Assembly: GCF_014803405.1 (NCBI RefSeq)
Contig: NZ_JACYFG010000036.1
Span: forward strand, 310,001-374,000
DNA from: Pelagicoccus enzymogenes
GTDB lineage: Bacteria; Verrucomicrobiota; Verrucomicrobiia; Opitutales; Opitutaceae
Reading direction: 5' to 3'
Length of the DNA: 64,000 nucleotides
The position numbers and the translations under genes are program-made. The notes under the pieces are model-generated. The model did not search any database, had not been told where the DNA came from, and saw only the letters and a list, made by a program, of their open reading frames with translations. Of this stretch, positions 1 to 8,177 are shown in pieces. Position 1 is the stretch's first letter. Every line of letters starts with the position of its first letter.

Positions 1-1
1 G

Positions 2-154
2 GACATCATGGAATACATCCTCGGCCGCGAAATCTTCGAAAAGGACGACGTCGCCATCGACATGCGCGAATTCGCCCGCTCCGAAGCCAAAAGCAAAAAC
101 ACCGACGCAAGCGCCGAACAAGGCAGTAGCAACACGGACGGGGATCCTAAGTGA
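2..154 (+). CDS. 3' end of an unidentified protein-coding gene
   Basis: An open frame runs from the left edge to a TGA at 152-154 and encodes about 50 residues, starting DIMEYILGREIFEKD. The tail after about residue 30 is rich in Ala, Ser, Asn, Asp and Lys and looks disordered, as expected for a C-terminus. Codon use matches the neighbouring genes and the methyltransferase start lies only 15 bases downstream. The first 25 residues faintly recall the helical end of an AAA protease such as FtsH, but this is too weak to name it. The start lies outside the window. Confidence 0.6.
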   Translation, partial: DIMEYILGREIFEKDDVAIDMREFARSEAKSKNTDASAEQGSSNTDGDPK

Positions 155-169
155 AATTAACTGCCTCCC

Positions 170-1366
170 ATGCACGTCATTGATAAGGCCACCCGGGAAA
201 AAGGGGGCATTCGTATCCTTGGATGGTGTTTCAAGCCAGGTCAAAAAGTACGGCAAGTATATGGAGAAGTTAGCGACAAACGCGTTCCGCTTAGCGGTTT
301 CGCCATGCCAAGCGAAGACGTCGCCCAACATTACGGGAGGGACGCTGTAAATGCCCGCTTCGATCTCCATCTAGAAACTGATGCATCCTGCTGCATACTC
401 GAATTCGTTTTCGAAAACGGCAGCATTTCTAGAGTTCCGATAGATACGACAGGTGACCGCGAAACCACCGAAGCTCTTGAGCACCGGATTCATGACGGTA
501 TCTATTTCGGCAAATTCAGATTGAACACGACCGTTCCAATCGAGAGCGTCCATCTCCTTCCTGACAGCGATACGATTGGAGAGGGTTCTACCGCAGTTCC
601 TTTTGTTGAAACGAACGAGAACGGCATCCGAACCCTCACAGTCAAAGTTGAGGTAGCCGATAGCTGGGACACGCAAGAACTCAGTCTTCTGATTAAAACG
701 ACTGGAGCCCCCACATTACTGAGTAGCATCGCCAACACGGTACGGTCGAAAGACCAATCCCACCAAATCTGCGCTCGTTTTTTCGAATGGCTGCACCAGT
801 CCCCATCACCCCTAAAAGTGGTAGAACTCGGTTCTCGAGCTCGATCAGGCGTTGTGAGAAAAAGCCAATTTGGCCTACAAAACGAATATGTCGGCTTCGA
901 CATTCGCAAGGGGCCAAACGTGGACGTGGTTGGGGACATCCATGAGCTCTCAAAATTCTTCGAACCAAACTCGATAGATGCGATCGCTGCCCTTTCCGTG
1001 ATTGAGCACGTAGCCATGCCCTGGAAAGCCGCAATCGAGATAAACAAAGTATTGAAGCGAGGAGGAAAGTGCATGCTTCACACCCATCAAGCGTGGCCCT
1101 TGCACGAGTCGCCCTACGACTTTTGGCGATTCTCCACTGACACTTGGCGAGCGCTTTTCAACAAGTCGACCGGTTTCAGAATATTGGATGCTGCATGTGG
1201 AGGAGAAGCCAATATCCACCCGCTCATTCAAACGAAACGGTTCGACCCCATGGAAGAAGCCATCGCCTACACGAGCAGTTCGGTGCTCGTGGAAAAAATA
1301 TCAGAAACGAAATTGAGCTGGGAAGTAGACCTCGACGATATACACGAAGGCCAGTACCCCGCGTGA
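170..1366 (+). CDS. SAM-dependent methyltransferase with an N-terminal beta-rich domain
   Basis: The protein has 398 residues. The C-terminal half (about 210-350) is a class I SAM methyltransferase of the Methyltransf_11 type: motif I reads VVELGSRARSG, an acidic residue ends the next strand (YVGFDIRKG), and IAALSVIEHV is the post-motif region. The later HTHQAWPLHESPYDFWRF segment is common in methyltransferases of surface-polysaccharide clusters. The N-terminal 120 residues (RILGWCFKPG near residue 16) resemble the small beta-sandwich with a GW signature that precedes glycosyltransferase or methyltransferase domains in such clusters. Substrate is unknown; sugar or glycan methylation is an inference. 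It begins 15 bases after the preceding partial gene, so the two may share an operon. Confidence 0.75.
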   Translation: MHVIDKATREKGGIRILGWCFKPGQKVRQVYGEVSDKRVPLSGFAMPSEDVAQHYGRDAVNARFDLHLETDASCCILEFVFENGSISRVPIDTTGDRETTEALEHRIHDGIYFGKFRLNTTVPIESVHLLPDSDTIGEGSTAVPFVETNENGIRTLTVKVEVADSWDTQELSLLIKTTGAPTLLSSIANTVRSKDQSHQICARFFEWLHQSPSPLKVVELGSRARSGVVRKSQFGLQNEYVGFDIRKGPNVDVVGDIHELSKFFEPNSIDAIAALSVIEHVAMPWKAAIEINKVLKRGGKCMLHTHQAWPLHESPYDFWRFSTDTWRALFNKSTGFRILDAACGGEANIHPLIQTKRFDPMEEAIAYTSSSVLVEKISETKLSWEVDLDDIHEGQYPA

Positions 1367-1397
1367 GTACTGGGCCAGAAACAAGCCAATTCTCTAA

Positions 1398-2204
1398 ATG
1401 CCATTCTCTCCCCCCTGGACGCACGATCTCGATCCCATCATCTTCCAATTCACGGAATCCTTGGCGATTCGCTGGTACGGACTGGCCTACGTGCTCGGCT
1501 TCATGATCGGCGCTTGGCTCTTGCATCTCTACTACAAGAAGGGCCTTTCCCCGCTCGACACCAACCAGCAAAGCGACCTTTTCCTCGGAATCATCGCAGG
1601 CGTTATCGTTGGCGGCCGCTTGGGGTATTTCATCTTCTACTCGCCACGTACCCTTCTCGAAGACCCGCTGGCCTTCTTTAAGTTTACCGACGGCGGCATG
1701 GCCAGCCACGGCGGATTCGTCGGCGTAATCCTGGCGGGATGGATCATGTCGCGTCGCTTCAAGATCAGCTTCCTCAAACTCGGCGACATTCTCGCGACCT
1801 TGGCTCCCCCAGGCCTTCTCCTCGGACGCCTTGCAAACTTTCAGAATGGCGAGCTCTGGGGCAAACCCACGGACGGCACCTGGGGAGTCATCTTCCCTGG
1901 GGCAGGCATGATGCCGCGCCACCCGTCCCAGCTCTACGAAGCCGGACTAGAGGGCCTGCTCATGCTCGCCTACACCCAGCTGCGCATCTGGACCTCGCCC
2001 GTACTGAAGAACCATCCGGGACAGATCGGTGGAGAATTCCTGCTCGGGTACTCCATCGTCCGCATCATCGGCGAACAATTCCGCGAGCACGACGCCGGCA
2101 TCCTCCCTTTCATGGGCCTCAACCGCGGGGCCGTGCTGTCGATCTTCATGGCGCTCGCAGGCCTCGCCCTCATCCTCTACGCACGCCGCAAGAAAGGAGC
2201 GTAG
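1398..2204 (+). CDS. lgt: Prolipoprotein diacylglyceryl transferase
   Basis: Lgt is an inner-membrane enzyme that moves diacylglycerol from phosphatidylglycerol to the lipobox cysteine of prelipoproteins. The 268-residue product has about seven hydrophobic segments. It shows the family signatures HGGFVGV, the GRLANFQNGELWG block with its key Arg and Asn, the PRHPSQLYEA motif and a late GEQFREHD. Length is normal for the family. It starts at ATG 1398, 31 bases after the methyltransferase. The product serves the lipoproteins seen in this window (17982, 41117). The convergent pgpA and pgsA genes make its phosphatidylglycerol substrate, so the grouping is functionally sensible. Confidence 0.96.
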   Translation: MPFSPPWTHDLDPIIFQFTESLAIRWYGLAYVLGFMIGAWLLHLYYKKGLSPLDTNQQSDLFLGIIAGVIVGGRLGYFIFYSPRTLLEDPLAFFKFTDGGMASHGGFVGVILAGWIMSRRFKISFLKLGDILATLAPPGLLLGRLANFQNGELWGKPTDGTWGVIFPGAGMMPRHPSQLYEAGLEGLLMLAYTQLRIWTSPVLKNHPGQIGGEFLLGYSIVRIIGEQFREHDAGILPFMGLNRGAVLSIFMALAGLALILYARRKKGA

Positions 2205-2223
2205 CACCACAGCCCTCAGGTGG

Positions 2224-2244
2224 GACGCCCGCTCCGCGTGCGTC
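2224..2244. other. Hairpin between convergent lgt and pgpA
   Basis: The sequence GACGC-c-CGC, loop tcc, GCG-t-GCGTC forms an eight-pair stem with one internal mismatch in the 49-base gap between the two stop codons. Neither strand shows a run of T after the stem, so it is not a typical intrinsic terminator. It may still end transcription or be a fragment of a dispersed palindromic repeat. Confidence 0.3.
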
Positions 2245-2253
2245 AAAACGAAG

Positions 2254-2757
2254 CTACCCCAGCAGCAACCGCACCCCAACGTTCAGTAGTACCGCTACGA
2301 TCAGGGCAGCGGCCACGTCGTCGGCAACCACCCCGAAACCTCCATGGTACCGCTGAAGCTTCTTGATGCCGAGCGGCTTCAAGATGTCGAAAAAGCGAAA
2401 TAGAAGAAAACCAGCCAAGAGGATCAGAACGTACTGAGGGTGGTGGTTGATCCCGCTCAGTCCGAGAAAACAGATCGGCATCGCCACAAACTCGTCGAGG
2501 ATGATCTCGCCTGGATCCACCTTCTTGAGTCGCTTCTCAGCCTCCCCGCAAACGCCGATCGCAAAGTACGACGCTGCAGCCAAAAAAATCGCCGCCGCGA
2601 AATCGCTCATATGGGCCACGAAAACCACATAGAAAACCACGCCCATGACAGAGCCCCAGGTTCCCGGCGCCTTAAACTGTCCCAAGCTACCGATCGTAGC
2701 TAGATTCACCACTGCCTTATCCGGCCAAAAGCGGGCCCATCTCGGATTTTTGATCAT
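2254..2757 (-). CDS. pgpA: Phosphatidylglycerophosphatase A
   Basis: PgpA dephosphorylates phosphatidylglycerol phosphate to phosphatidylglycerol in the inner membrane. The 167-residue protein has the N-terminal ATIGSLGQFKAPGTWGS signature, in which the G(x)APGTWGS block is diagnostic, followed by membrane segments and the acidic ILDEFVAMP motif that belongs to the metal site. Length is normal. It starts at ATG 2757, 14 bases after the pgsA stop on the same strand. The two genes thus encode consecutive steps and very likely form an operon, in the reaction order pgsA then pgpA. Confidence 0.95.
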   Translation of the reverse strand: MIKNPRWARFWPDKAVVNLATIGSLGQFKAPGTWGSVMGVVFYVVFVAHMSDFAAAIFLAAASYFAIGVCGEAEKRLKKVDPGEIILDEFVAMPICFLGLSGINHHPQYVLILLAGFLLFRFFDILKPLGIKKLQRYHGGFGVVADDVAAALIVAVLLNVGVRLLLG

Positions 2758-2771
2758 CGAAAAAGTTATCC

Positions 2772-3365
2772 TTAGTCCTTAAATACCAGTTCGCCGTACT
2801 TCTTGAAGTATTTGGCGCCTGAATACAGAGTCATCACCGTGCAGATCCAGAAGAAGACGCGACCGACCCACTCTATCCAATAGGCAATATCGCTCGCGTA
2901 CGGCAATCCCCACCGATAGCAGTCGACCTGGAAGCTCATCGCCAACAAGAATCCACCCAAGGCGATGATTTGGGTCACCGTCTTTTGCTTCCCCGCGCTT
3001 TCCGCCGCCATCACTACGCCCTTGGTCGCCGCCACCAGACGCAGTCCAGTGATCATGAACTCGCGACAGAGGATTAGGAGGAAAAGAAACATTTGGATGC
3101 CACCTGCGCTCGGCCCCTTGTCCACTAAGGCGACCATGATGCCCAAAACGAGGATCTTGTCCGTCAGAGCATCCATCAATATCCCGAAATTGGAAACTTG
3201 CCCCAGCTTGCGAGCCGCATAGCCGTCGGCCCAATCCGTCACGCCGGCCACCACAAAAAGCACGAAGGCCGCAGTCGCCGCGCCCGTAAACGACTCACGC
3301 ATGAGCCAGACGATGAGGAACATCATCGGGATCCGCGATAAAGTAAGGATGTTGGGCAAGTTCAT
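2772..3365 (-). CDS. pgsA: CDP-diacylglycerol--glycerol-3-phosphate 3-phosphatidyltransferase
   Basis: PgsA joins CDP-diacylglycerol to glycerol 3-phosphate, the committed step of phosphatidylglycerol synthesis. The CDP-alcohol phosphatidyltransferase motif DG(x2)AR(x8)G(x3)D(x3)D is complete in the segment beginning DGYAARKLG. Four to six membrane segments follow, and the N-terminus NLPNILTLSRIP is typical. I place the start at ATG 3365 (197 residues); a GTG three codons upstream is in frame but less likely. It is followed directly by pgpA. Upstream lies glpK, which supplies glycerol 3-phosphate. Confidence 0.95.
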   Translation of the reverse strand: MNLPNILTLSRIPMMFLIVWLMRESFTGAATAAFVLFVVAGVTDWADGYAARKLGQVSNFGILMDALTDKILVLGIMVALVDKGPSAGGIQMFLFLLILCREFMITGLRLVAATKGVVMAAESAGKQKTVTQIIALGGFLLAMSFQVDCYRWGLPYASDIAYWIEWVGRVFFWICTVMTLYSGAKYFKKYGELVFKD

Positions 3366-3441
3366 TTTCCGCACTCAAGAACCTAAACTTGGCAAAGTAA
3401 AGCTCGCTTCAGCGCCAAAATCGAATGCCTCCGCAATCCCT

Positions 3442-4932
3442 TCATTCCTCCCAAGCAAGGCTTCGCTCCACCGCCTTCCGCCATTTGGCCATGCGTTGGG
3501 ACCGCTCCTCTTCGCCCAGCTTGGGCTCGTAGCTGCGATCCGCTTCCACCAGTTTCACAAGCGCTTCTCGCGAGTCCCAGTAGCCCACCGCCAAGCCCGC
3601 TAAATACCCTGCGCCCATGGCTGTGGTTTCCAGGTTCTTGGGACAGCTCACGACCGCGCCGGTGGCGTCCGCCTGGATTTGCATGAGCAGCGCGTTCGCC
3701 GAGGCGCCGCCATCGGCCTTCAATTCCTTCATTTCTCTTCCCGCGTCGCTCGCCATCGCGAGCACCACGTCCGAGACTTGGTTAGCGATACCGTCCAACA
3801 CGGCTCGCGCGATGTGCGAAACCGAGCTTCCACGGGTCAGCCCCATAATGGCGCCCCGAGCGTAAGGATCCCAATAGGGAGCTCCCAAACCAGTAAAGGC
3901 GGGCACTACCACGACTCCGTCCGAGTCCTTTACGCGACTCGCCAGCTCCTCGATATCGCTAGCCTTCTCGATGACCCCCAACTGGTCACGCAACCATTGC
4001 ACGGCCGATCCGCCCACAAAAACGCTGCCTTCCAAGGCGTACTCGGTCTTTCCGTCGATTCTCCAGGCAACCGTGCTCAGCAATCGATTTCGTGACACCG
4101 CAGGACCTCGCCCCACATTCATGAGCACAAAGCAACCTGTCCCGTAAGTGCTCTTCACCATGCCCGGCTCGAAGCAAAGCTGTCCAAAAAGGGCAGCCTG
4201 CTGGTCTCCAGCGATTCCCGCGATCGGGACCGTCAAGCCACCCGTTACCGCGCTTGAAGTCGTCGCCAGACGACCGCTCGAATCCACGATTTCCGGCAGC
4301 GCCGACCGTGGAATGCCAAACAGTTCGAGCAACTCATCGTCCCATTCGCACGTGCTCAGATCCATTAGCTGCGTGCGGGATGCGTTGGAAACGTCCGTCA
4401 CGTAACAGTCCCCCTCGCTCAGTTTCCAAACAAGCCAGGAATCGATCGTTCCGAAGCGCAGCGTCCCCTTCTTCGCCAACTCCGCCGCACCCGGGCGATT
4501 CTGCAAAATCCATCGCATCTTGGCAGCCGAAAAATAGGGATCGAGCAGCAGGCCCGTCTTTTCTTGTATCCAAGCTTCCTTACCGGCTTCCTTCAGCCCA
4601 GCGCAGAAGTCCGCGGTGCGACGATCCTGCCATACGATAGCCTTTCCCACCACTTCTCCCGATACCGCGTCCCAAGCCACGACAGTCTCCCGCTGGTTGG
4701 TGATTCCAATCGCCTCCACCGAGTCCCAAGCGCACTTCGCCGCAGCAAAAGCGGCTTCGATGGAGTTCCACTGCGACTGCCAAATCGCCTCCGCGTCGTG
4801 CTCTACCCACCCTGGTCGCGGGAATAGCTGGGGAAACTCTTCCTGCCCCGACGCCACGACGCGCCCCGTCTGGTCAAGCAATACCGCACGCGAACTCGTC
4901 GTGCCCTGGTCCAAGGAGAGAATGAACTTCAC
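3442..4932 (-). CDS. glpK: Glycerol kinase
   Basis: GlpK is a cytosolic FGGY-family kinase that makes sn-glycerol 3-phosphate from glycerol and ATP. The N-terminus carries the first phosphate-binding motif LSLDQGTTSSRAVL. The middle has GITNQRETVVAWD, the IDSWLVWKL block, and YGTGCFVLMN, all typical of glycerol kinases. Length (496 residues) is standard. The best start is GTG 4932, giving MKFILSLDQGTTS like other GlpK proteins; an in-frame TTG lies two codons upstream. No glycerol facilitator or dehydrogenase gene is near, so here the enzyme may feed lipid synthesis through PgsA downstream as well as catabolism. Confidence 0.96.
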   Translation of the reverse strand: MKFILSLDQGTTSSRAVLLDQTGRVVASGQEEFPQLFPRPGWVEHDAEAIWQSQWNSIEAAFAAAKCAWDSVEAIGITNQRETVVAWDAVSGEVVGKAIVWQDRRTADFCAGLKEAGKEAWIQEKTGLLLDPYFSAAKMRWILQNRPGAAELAKKGTLRFGTIDSWLVWKLSEGDCYVTDVSNASRTQLMDLSTCEWDDELLELFGIPRSALPEIVDSSGRLATTSSAVTGGLTVPIAGIAGDQQAALFGQLCFEPGMVKSTYGTGCFVLMNVGRGPAVSRNRLLSTVAWRIDGKTEYALEGSVFVGGSAVQWLRDQLGVIEKASDIEELASRVKDSDGVVVVPAFTGLGAPYWDPYARGAIMGLTRGSSVSHIARAVLDGIANQVSDVVLAMASDAGREMKELKADGGASANALLMQIQADATGAVVSCPKNLETTAMGAGYLAGLAVGYWDSREALVKLVEADRSYEPKLGEEERSQRMAKWRKAVERSLAWEE

Positions 4933-5095
4933 GGGCAAAGCCTAGCTACCAGAAAGGGCGGAGAAAAGTGAATTATTCGCAATGAGAGACGCGCCTTTCC
5001 AAGGCCCACTCCCCGTTCCATTCGCAGGACTAGTGGCCTTGGCCCCAATCAGCGGGAGCGGAACTTGCAAGGCTTCCGCCCTTTTGCGCCCAGAC

Positions 5096-6148
5096 CTACA
5101 AAAAGAGTATCCACCTTTTCGGTACCATCACCGCCACGCAACCGCTCAGTGTATTGAGCAACACGTCCAGCTGGCTCGAGTCGCGGTGCACCATAAAGCC
5201 TTGGGCAAACTCGATACTCATGCTGAGGCAAAAGGATGACAGGCCAACCACTACAAGCACCGCAACGAACGACTTGAACCTGCGACGTGCCGCAGCCGCG
5301 AAGCAAATGCCTACCGGAATAAAGCCAAGCGAGTTCACCAAAATGTCGTTGCGGTAGCTGGGCTTGTCCAAATTGACCGCGTTCACCGCATTGAGGACCT
5401 TTCGCTTGGCAGGACTGAAGTCTTCGGCCAATTCAAGCCCGGGAGGGACGGAGTTGGCTCTCAAGTCGTAGGAAAGGACTGGCTGAGCGTTCGCGAAGCG
5501 ATTCGCCTTAGCTCGATAAAAGGAATCGTAGATCTCCACCTTCCTGATCTCGCCAGTGAAAGGACGCGTTCCGTCCGCGCTGTTTCCGATGGCCAAGCGG
5601 CCGACAAACTTGTTGTCCTCTCCCAAGAGCGAAAAGTCGCTGCGCGTCTCCACAATTTGACCGTCGACGTAAACATGGGTACGCTGCCCCTCGGAGCTGA
5701 CGACCAACTCCACGAAATCGTCACCGCCAAACATGCCTCGATGCCCGATCTCCGCGTAGCCTCGCTTCACCTGGCCCTGGTCACGGCGGCTCCGCATCGC
5801 CAAATGCTCCTGCCACTGGGAAATGAGCAAGGCCGGCATTCCCTCCCCATCCGGCTCGAAAAACTCCAAGAAAACGCCCAGGCCACTCCCGTTGGAACGC
5901 CCTCGCAACACGATGCGAACGGTCACTCCTGACCAAGCGCGCGTGTCGATCACAGGTTCCGCATAGGCGACTCCCCGCGCGGCGGCGACACCCGCTTCAT
6001 AATCGCCGTTGAAGCGCCAGGCTGCGGCATCCGGGCGAAAAACCACGTCGTTCTCTGGCGAAAAGGCAAACGGCCACCAGCCGAAGGACAAAGTCACGAG
6101 CACCAGCCCCAGCATGACGCTACGCCTGAAGGTAGGCTGCAAGGGCAT
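5096..6148 (-). CDS. VanZ-family membrane protein with a LamG-like extracytoplasmic domain
   Basis: The 350-residue protein begins with a hydrophobic anchor (about 10-28), then has about 200 residues of beta-rich sequence resembling a concanavalin/LamG fold: the strand-like segments VELVVSSEGQRTHVYVDGQ and GEIRKVEIYDSFYR are typical. The C-terminal 90 residues are a VanZ-type membrane domain: NDILVNSLGFIPVG, a hydrophobic helix, SIEFAQGF and the RDSSQLDVLLNTLSG motif. VanZ family members are linked to teicoplanin resistance in enterococci, but most have no known role. A sugar or glycan ligand for the LamG part is an inference. Confidence 0.8.
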   Translation of the reverse strand: MPLQPTFRRSVMLGLVLVTLSFGWWPFAFSPENDVVFRPDAAAWRFNGDYEAGVAAARGVAYAEPVIDTRAWSGVTVRIVLRGRSNGSGLGVFLEFFEPDGEGMPALLISQWQEHLAMRSRRDQGQVKRGYAEIGHRGMFGGDDFVELVVSSEGQRTHVYVDGQIVETRSDFSLLGEDNKFVGRLAIGNSADGTRPFTGEIRKVEIYDSFYRAKANRFANAQPVLSYDLRANSVPPGLELAEDFSPAKRKVLNAVNAVNLDKPSYRNDILVNSLGFIPVGICFAAAARRRFKSFVAVLVVVGLSSFCLSMSIEFAQGFMVHRDSSQLDVLLNTLSGCVAVMVPKRWILFL

Positions 6149-6303
6149 GGTTAGGCAGGCGCTCCTGTAGGTGCTGGACTGACTGGCTCTTCGCTCATGA
6201 AAAGCCGGACAAAAACAGCTCGCCCCTCTTCGCGCAACCTTTCGCTTTTACGACTGCCCGAATACGCGACGGGCAGCCGAAATCTCAAACAGGAGCGAAT
6301 TTC

Positions 6304-7140
6304 CTAGAATACGTCTTCCATCAAGTTGCTGAGACAAGGCTTGCCGGCGTAGTCGTACTGGTGGTCCGCTTCGTCCTTGTTGACCGGATCATGCACCCAA
6401 TAGCGCCTCATCGACATGAGGTCTTCCGAGTTCAGTTCCGTTTCCATGCTCGAGCTCGACCAGTCCAGTCGCTTCACCGTAGTCATGTCGACAAGGTATT
6501 TACGAGAAGGAATGCCATGGCGTGTATCCAAAACCAAATACGCAACCTTCCAGTTCTCCACATCAAGAATCAAGTCGCCCACAATGCCGAGCGTCTCTTT
6601 CTTCCCTACGACGTGATACCCGATCACCGCCTTGACGGAGTGCAGGTGCTCGCCCGCAATTTCGCCCATGCGATCCAAGTGGTTGCGAATCTCCTCCTCC
6701 GTGTGGTCGTAGGCAGTCACCGGAGGCATGTAGCCGGCGTAGCCCAAGCTTCCGAACAGCGGACGTTCGTCATATATGGCATGACGGAAGAAACGCCGAA
6801 ACTCCATTTCGTACTTTTCTTCTGCCGACAAATGGGAGCCGAATCCTTCGCACTTGTTGACCTCTTCCACGCTTAGCTTGGTAGGAATCTCCTTTCGGTC
6901 CAAACCCAGCTTGGGAACGCCCAGTTCCGCAGTCGGGATCAAGCGCCTCGTCACCTTGTCCTCCTCCTTCGTCTCCTCGCTGAGATAGCGAAGGTTGAGG
7001 TTGAAGCCAAAACGCGTTTCCACGTCGAGATAGCGCACTCGCCAGTGCCGGTCTCCAAACAACAGGTCCTTCAGCTTCCCCGCCTTGCCATCCGGTGCTA
7101 CGACTGAATACCCAAACAGATCTTTCATACTCCGTAACAT
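6304..7140 (-). CDS. Double PRC-barrel-like domain protein
   Basis: The 278-residue protein has two related halves. The first (about 1-75) opens MLRSMKDLFGYSVV, continues GKAGKLKDLLF and ends WRVRYLDVETRFGF. The second (about 165-245) contains GYHVVGKKETLGIVGDL, then WKVAYLVLDTRHGIPSRKYLV. Each matches a PRC-barrel, the beta-barrel found in photosynthetic reaction centre H subunits and the RNA-maturation factor RimM. I chose ATG 7140 because an AGAAGGAGAG ribosome site (complement of 7149-7158) lies about 10 bases upstream; a longer frame with no such site reaches 7188. The role is unknown. Stress-response surface or membrane functions have been suggested for similar proteins. It is monocistronic. 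Confidence 0.75.
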   Translation of the reverse strand: MLRSMKDLFGYSVVAPDGKAGKLKDLLFGDRHWRVRYLDVETRFGFNLNLRYLSEETKEEDKVTRRLIPTAELGVPKLGLDRKEIPTKLSVEEVNKCEGFGSHLSAEEKYEMEFRRFFRHAIYDERPLFGSLGYAGYMPPVTAYDHTEEEIRNHLDRMGEIAGEHLHSVKAVIGYHVVGKKETLGIVGDLILDVENWKVAYLVLDTRHGIPSRKYLVDMTTVKRLDWSSSSMETELNSEDLMSMRRYWVHDPVNKDEADHQYDYAGKPCLSNLMEDVF

Positions 7141-7472
7141 TGTAATCACTCTCCTTCTTTTGCCGTTCGATGAAGACCGAAAACCCACGGTCCCCGCTTT
7201 TGCTTCACGGTACTTTGAAGCTGCTAAAACAGCAACTTATCGCCCACCCTATTTCACCAACTGATAAGCTTATAAGATTCGCTAACACTGGCATCGTCAA
7301 TCGCTCGGCTAGTAGCAATTGTGATGTCAAAGCCCGCCCTCTCCTCACCCTGAAACGCGGGTTCCCGAAAATTGGAATCAGTTAACAATGCCGGATAGGC
7401 TAGACGCAAAAACGCCCCGCTTCCACCGTCTTGCGGCAGCAGCGAGGCGTTCGTGGCTAAATGTTAGGAAAA
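7141..7472. other. Intergenic region between araD and the PRC-barrel gene
   Basis: These 332 bases hold the ribosome site of the PRC-barrel gene at the left end and, at the right end, a hairpin that can terminate the ara operon. A 71-codon plus-strand frame at 7170-7385 has no recognisable domain and is not called. No tRNA-like cloverleaf or conserved RNA was recognised in the middle part. Confidence 0.5.
7411..7451 (-). terminator. Putative terminator of the araBAD operon
   Basis: Read on the minus strand, AACGCCTCGC pairs imperfectly with GCGGGGCGTT and is followed by a short T run (complement of the A run at 7408-7412). It lies 22 bases beyond the araD stop. The stem has a mismatch and a loop of about 21 bases that can itself fold, so confidence is moderate. 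Confidence 0.5.
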
Positions 7473-8171
7473 CTACTTTTGCCCGTAGTAAGCGCCCGGA
7501 CCGTGCTTGCGGTCGTAGTGCTTCTTGAGCAGGTGCGCGGGAGCTCCCGCTGCCGCCGGGTTGAGAGCTAGGGTCTTGGCCGCCATATCGGCAACGATTT
7601 CTAGGGCGAACGCGGTTTCAACCGCCTTCGCGCCGTTCTTGCCCCAAACGAAGGGACCATGGTTGCGAACGAGCGCCGCCGTCACTTCCAGCGGGTTGAC
7701 CTCCGAAAAAAGCTCGACGATCACGTTGCCCGTTTCCCATTCGTAGGCCCCTTCCACTTCCTCGACCGTCATCGGTCGAGTCACCGGAACCGCGCCGCGG
7801 AAATAATCGCAATGGGTAGTACCCAAACAAGGGATACTGCGCTCCGCTTGAGCAAAGCCCACTGCATTACGCGAATGGGTGTGCACCACGGAGGTTATGC
7901 CCTTGTCTCCCAGTTCGATGAAGAGCCGACGATGAGTCGGTTCGTCAGAGGACGGACGGAGATCGCCCTCCACGATCTTGCCTTCCAGGTCGACGATGAC
8001 CATCTGCTCCGGAGTCAACGCATCGTAGGGAACGCCACTTGGCTTAATGGCAAAAACACCGGCAGCCGGGTCGAGCACACTGACGTTGCCGAAAGTGATG
8101 TCGATCAGTCCCAGAGATTGCAGCTCCTTGTTCGACGCAACGCATTCTTCCCTGATATCCTTGTAATTCAT
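7473..8171 (-). CDS. araD: L-ribulose-5-phosphate 4-epimerase
   Basis: AraD interconverts L-ribulose 5-phosphate and D-xylulose 5-phosphate, passing arabinose carbon to the pentose phosphate pathway. The 232-residue class II aldolase-fold protein has the expected FGNVSVLDP, KPSGVPYD and SSDEPTH blocks near the substrate phosphate site. The metal-binding HTHSRNAVGFAQ motif (His-x-His) and a later HGPFVWG complete the set. ATG 8171 is preferred; a TTG two codons upstream is in frame. It starts 6 bases after the araA stop and ends the araB-araA-araD operon. Length is normal for the family. Confidence 0.95.
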   Translation of the reverse strand: MNYKDIREECVASNKELQSLGLIDITFGNVSVLDPAAGVFAIKPSGVPYDALTPEQMVIVDLEGKIVEGDLRPSSDEPTHRRLFIELGDKGITSVVHTHSRNAVGFAQAERSIPCLGTTHCDYFRGAVPVTRPMTVEEVEGAYEWETGNVIVELFSEVNPLEVTAALVRNHGPFVWGKNGAKAVETAFALEIVADMAAKTLALNPAAAGAPAHLLKKHYDRKHGPGAYYGQK

Positions 8172-8177
8172 TTTCAA

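Noticed and set aside
4982-5239. 85-codon plus-strand frame between glpK and the VanZ gene
   Set aside because: Most of it is antisense to the VanZ C-terminus and it has no homology signal.
7170-7385. 71-codon plus-strand frame in a true intergenic region
   Set aside because: There is no recognisable domain or clear ribosome site, and the base composition is unlike neighbouring genes; possible but unsupported.
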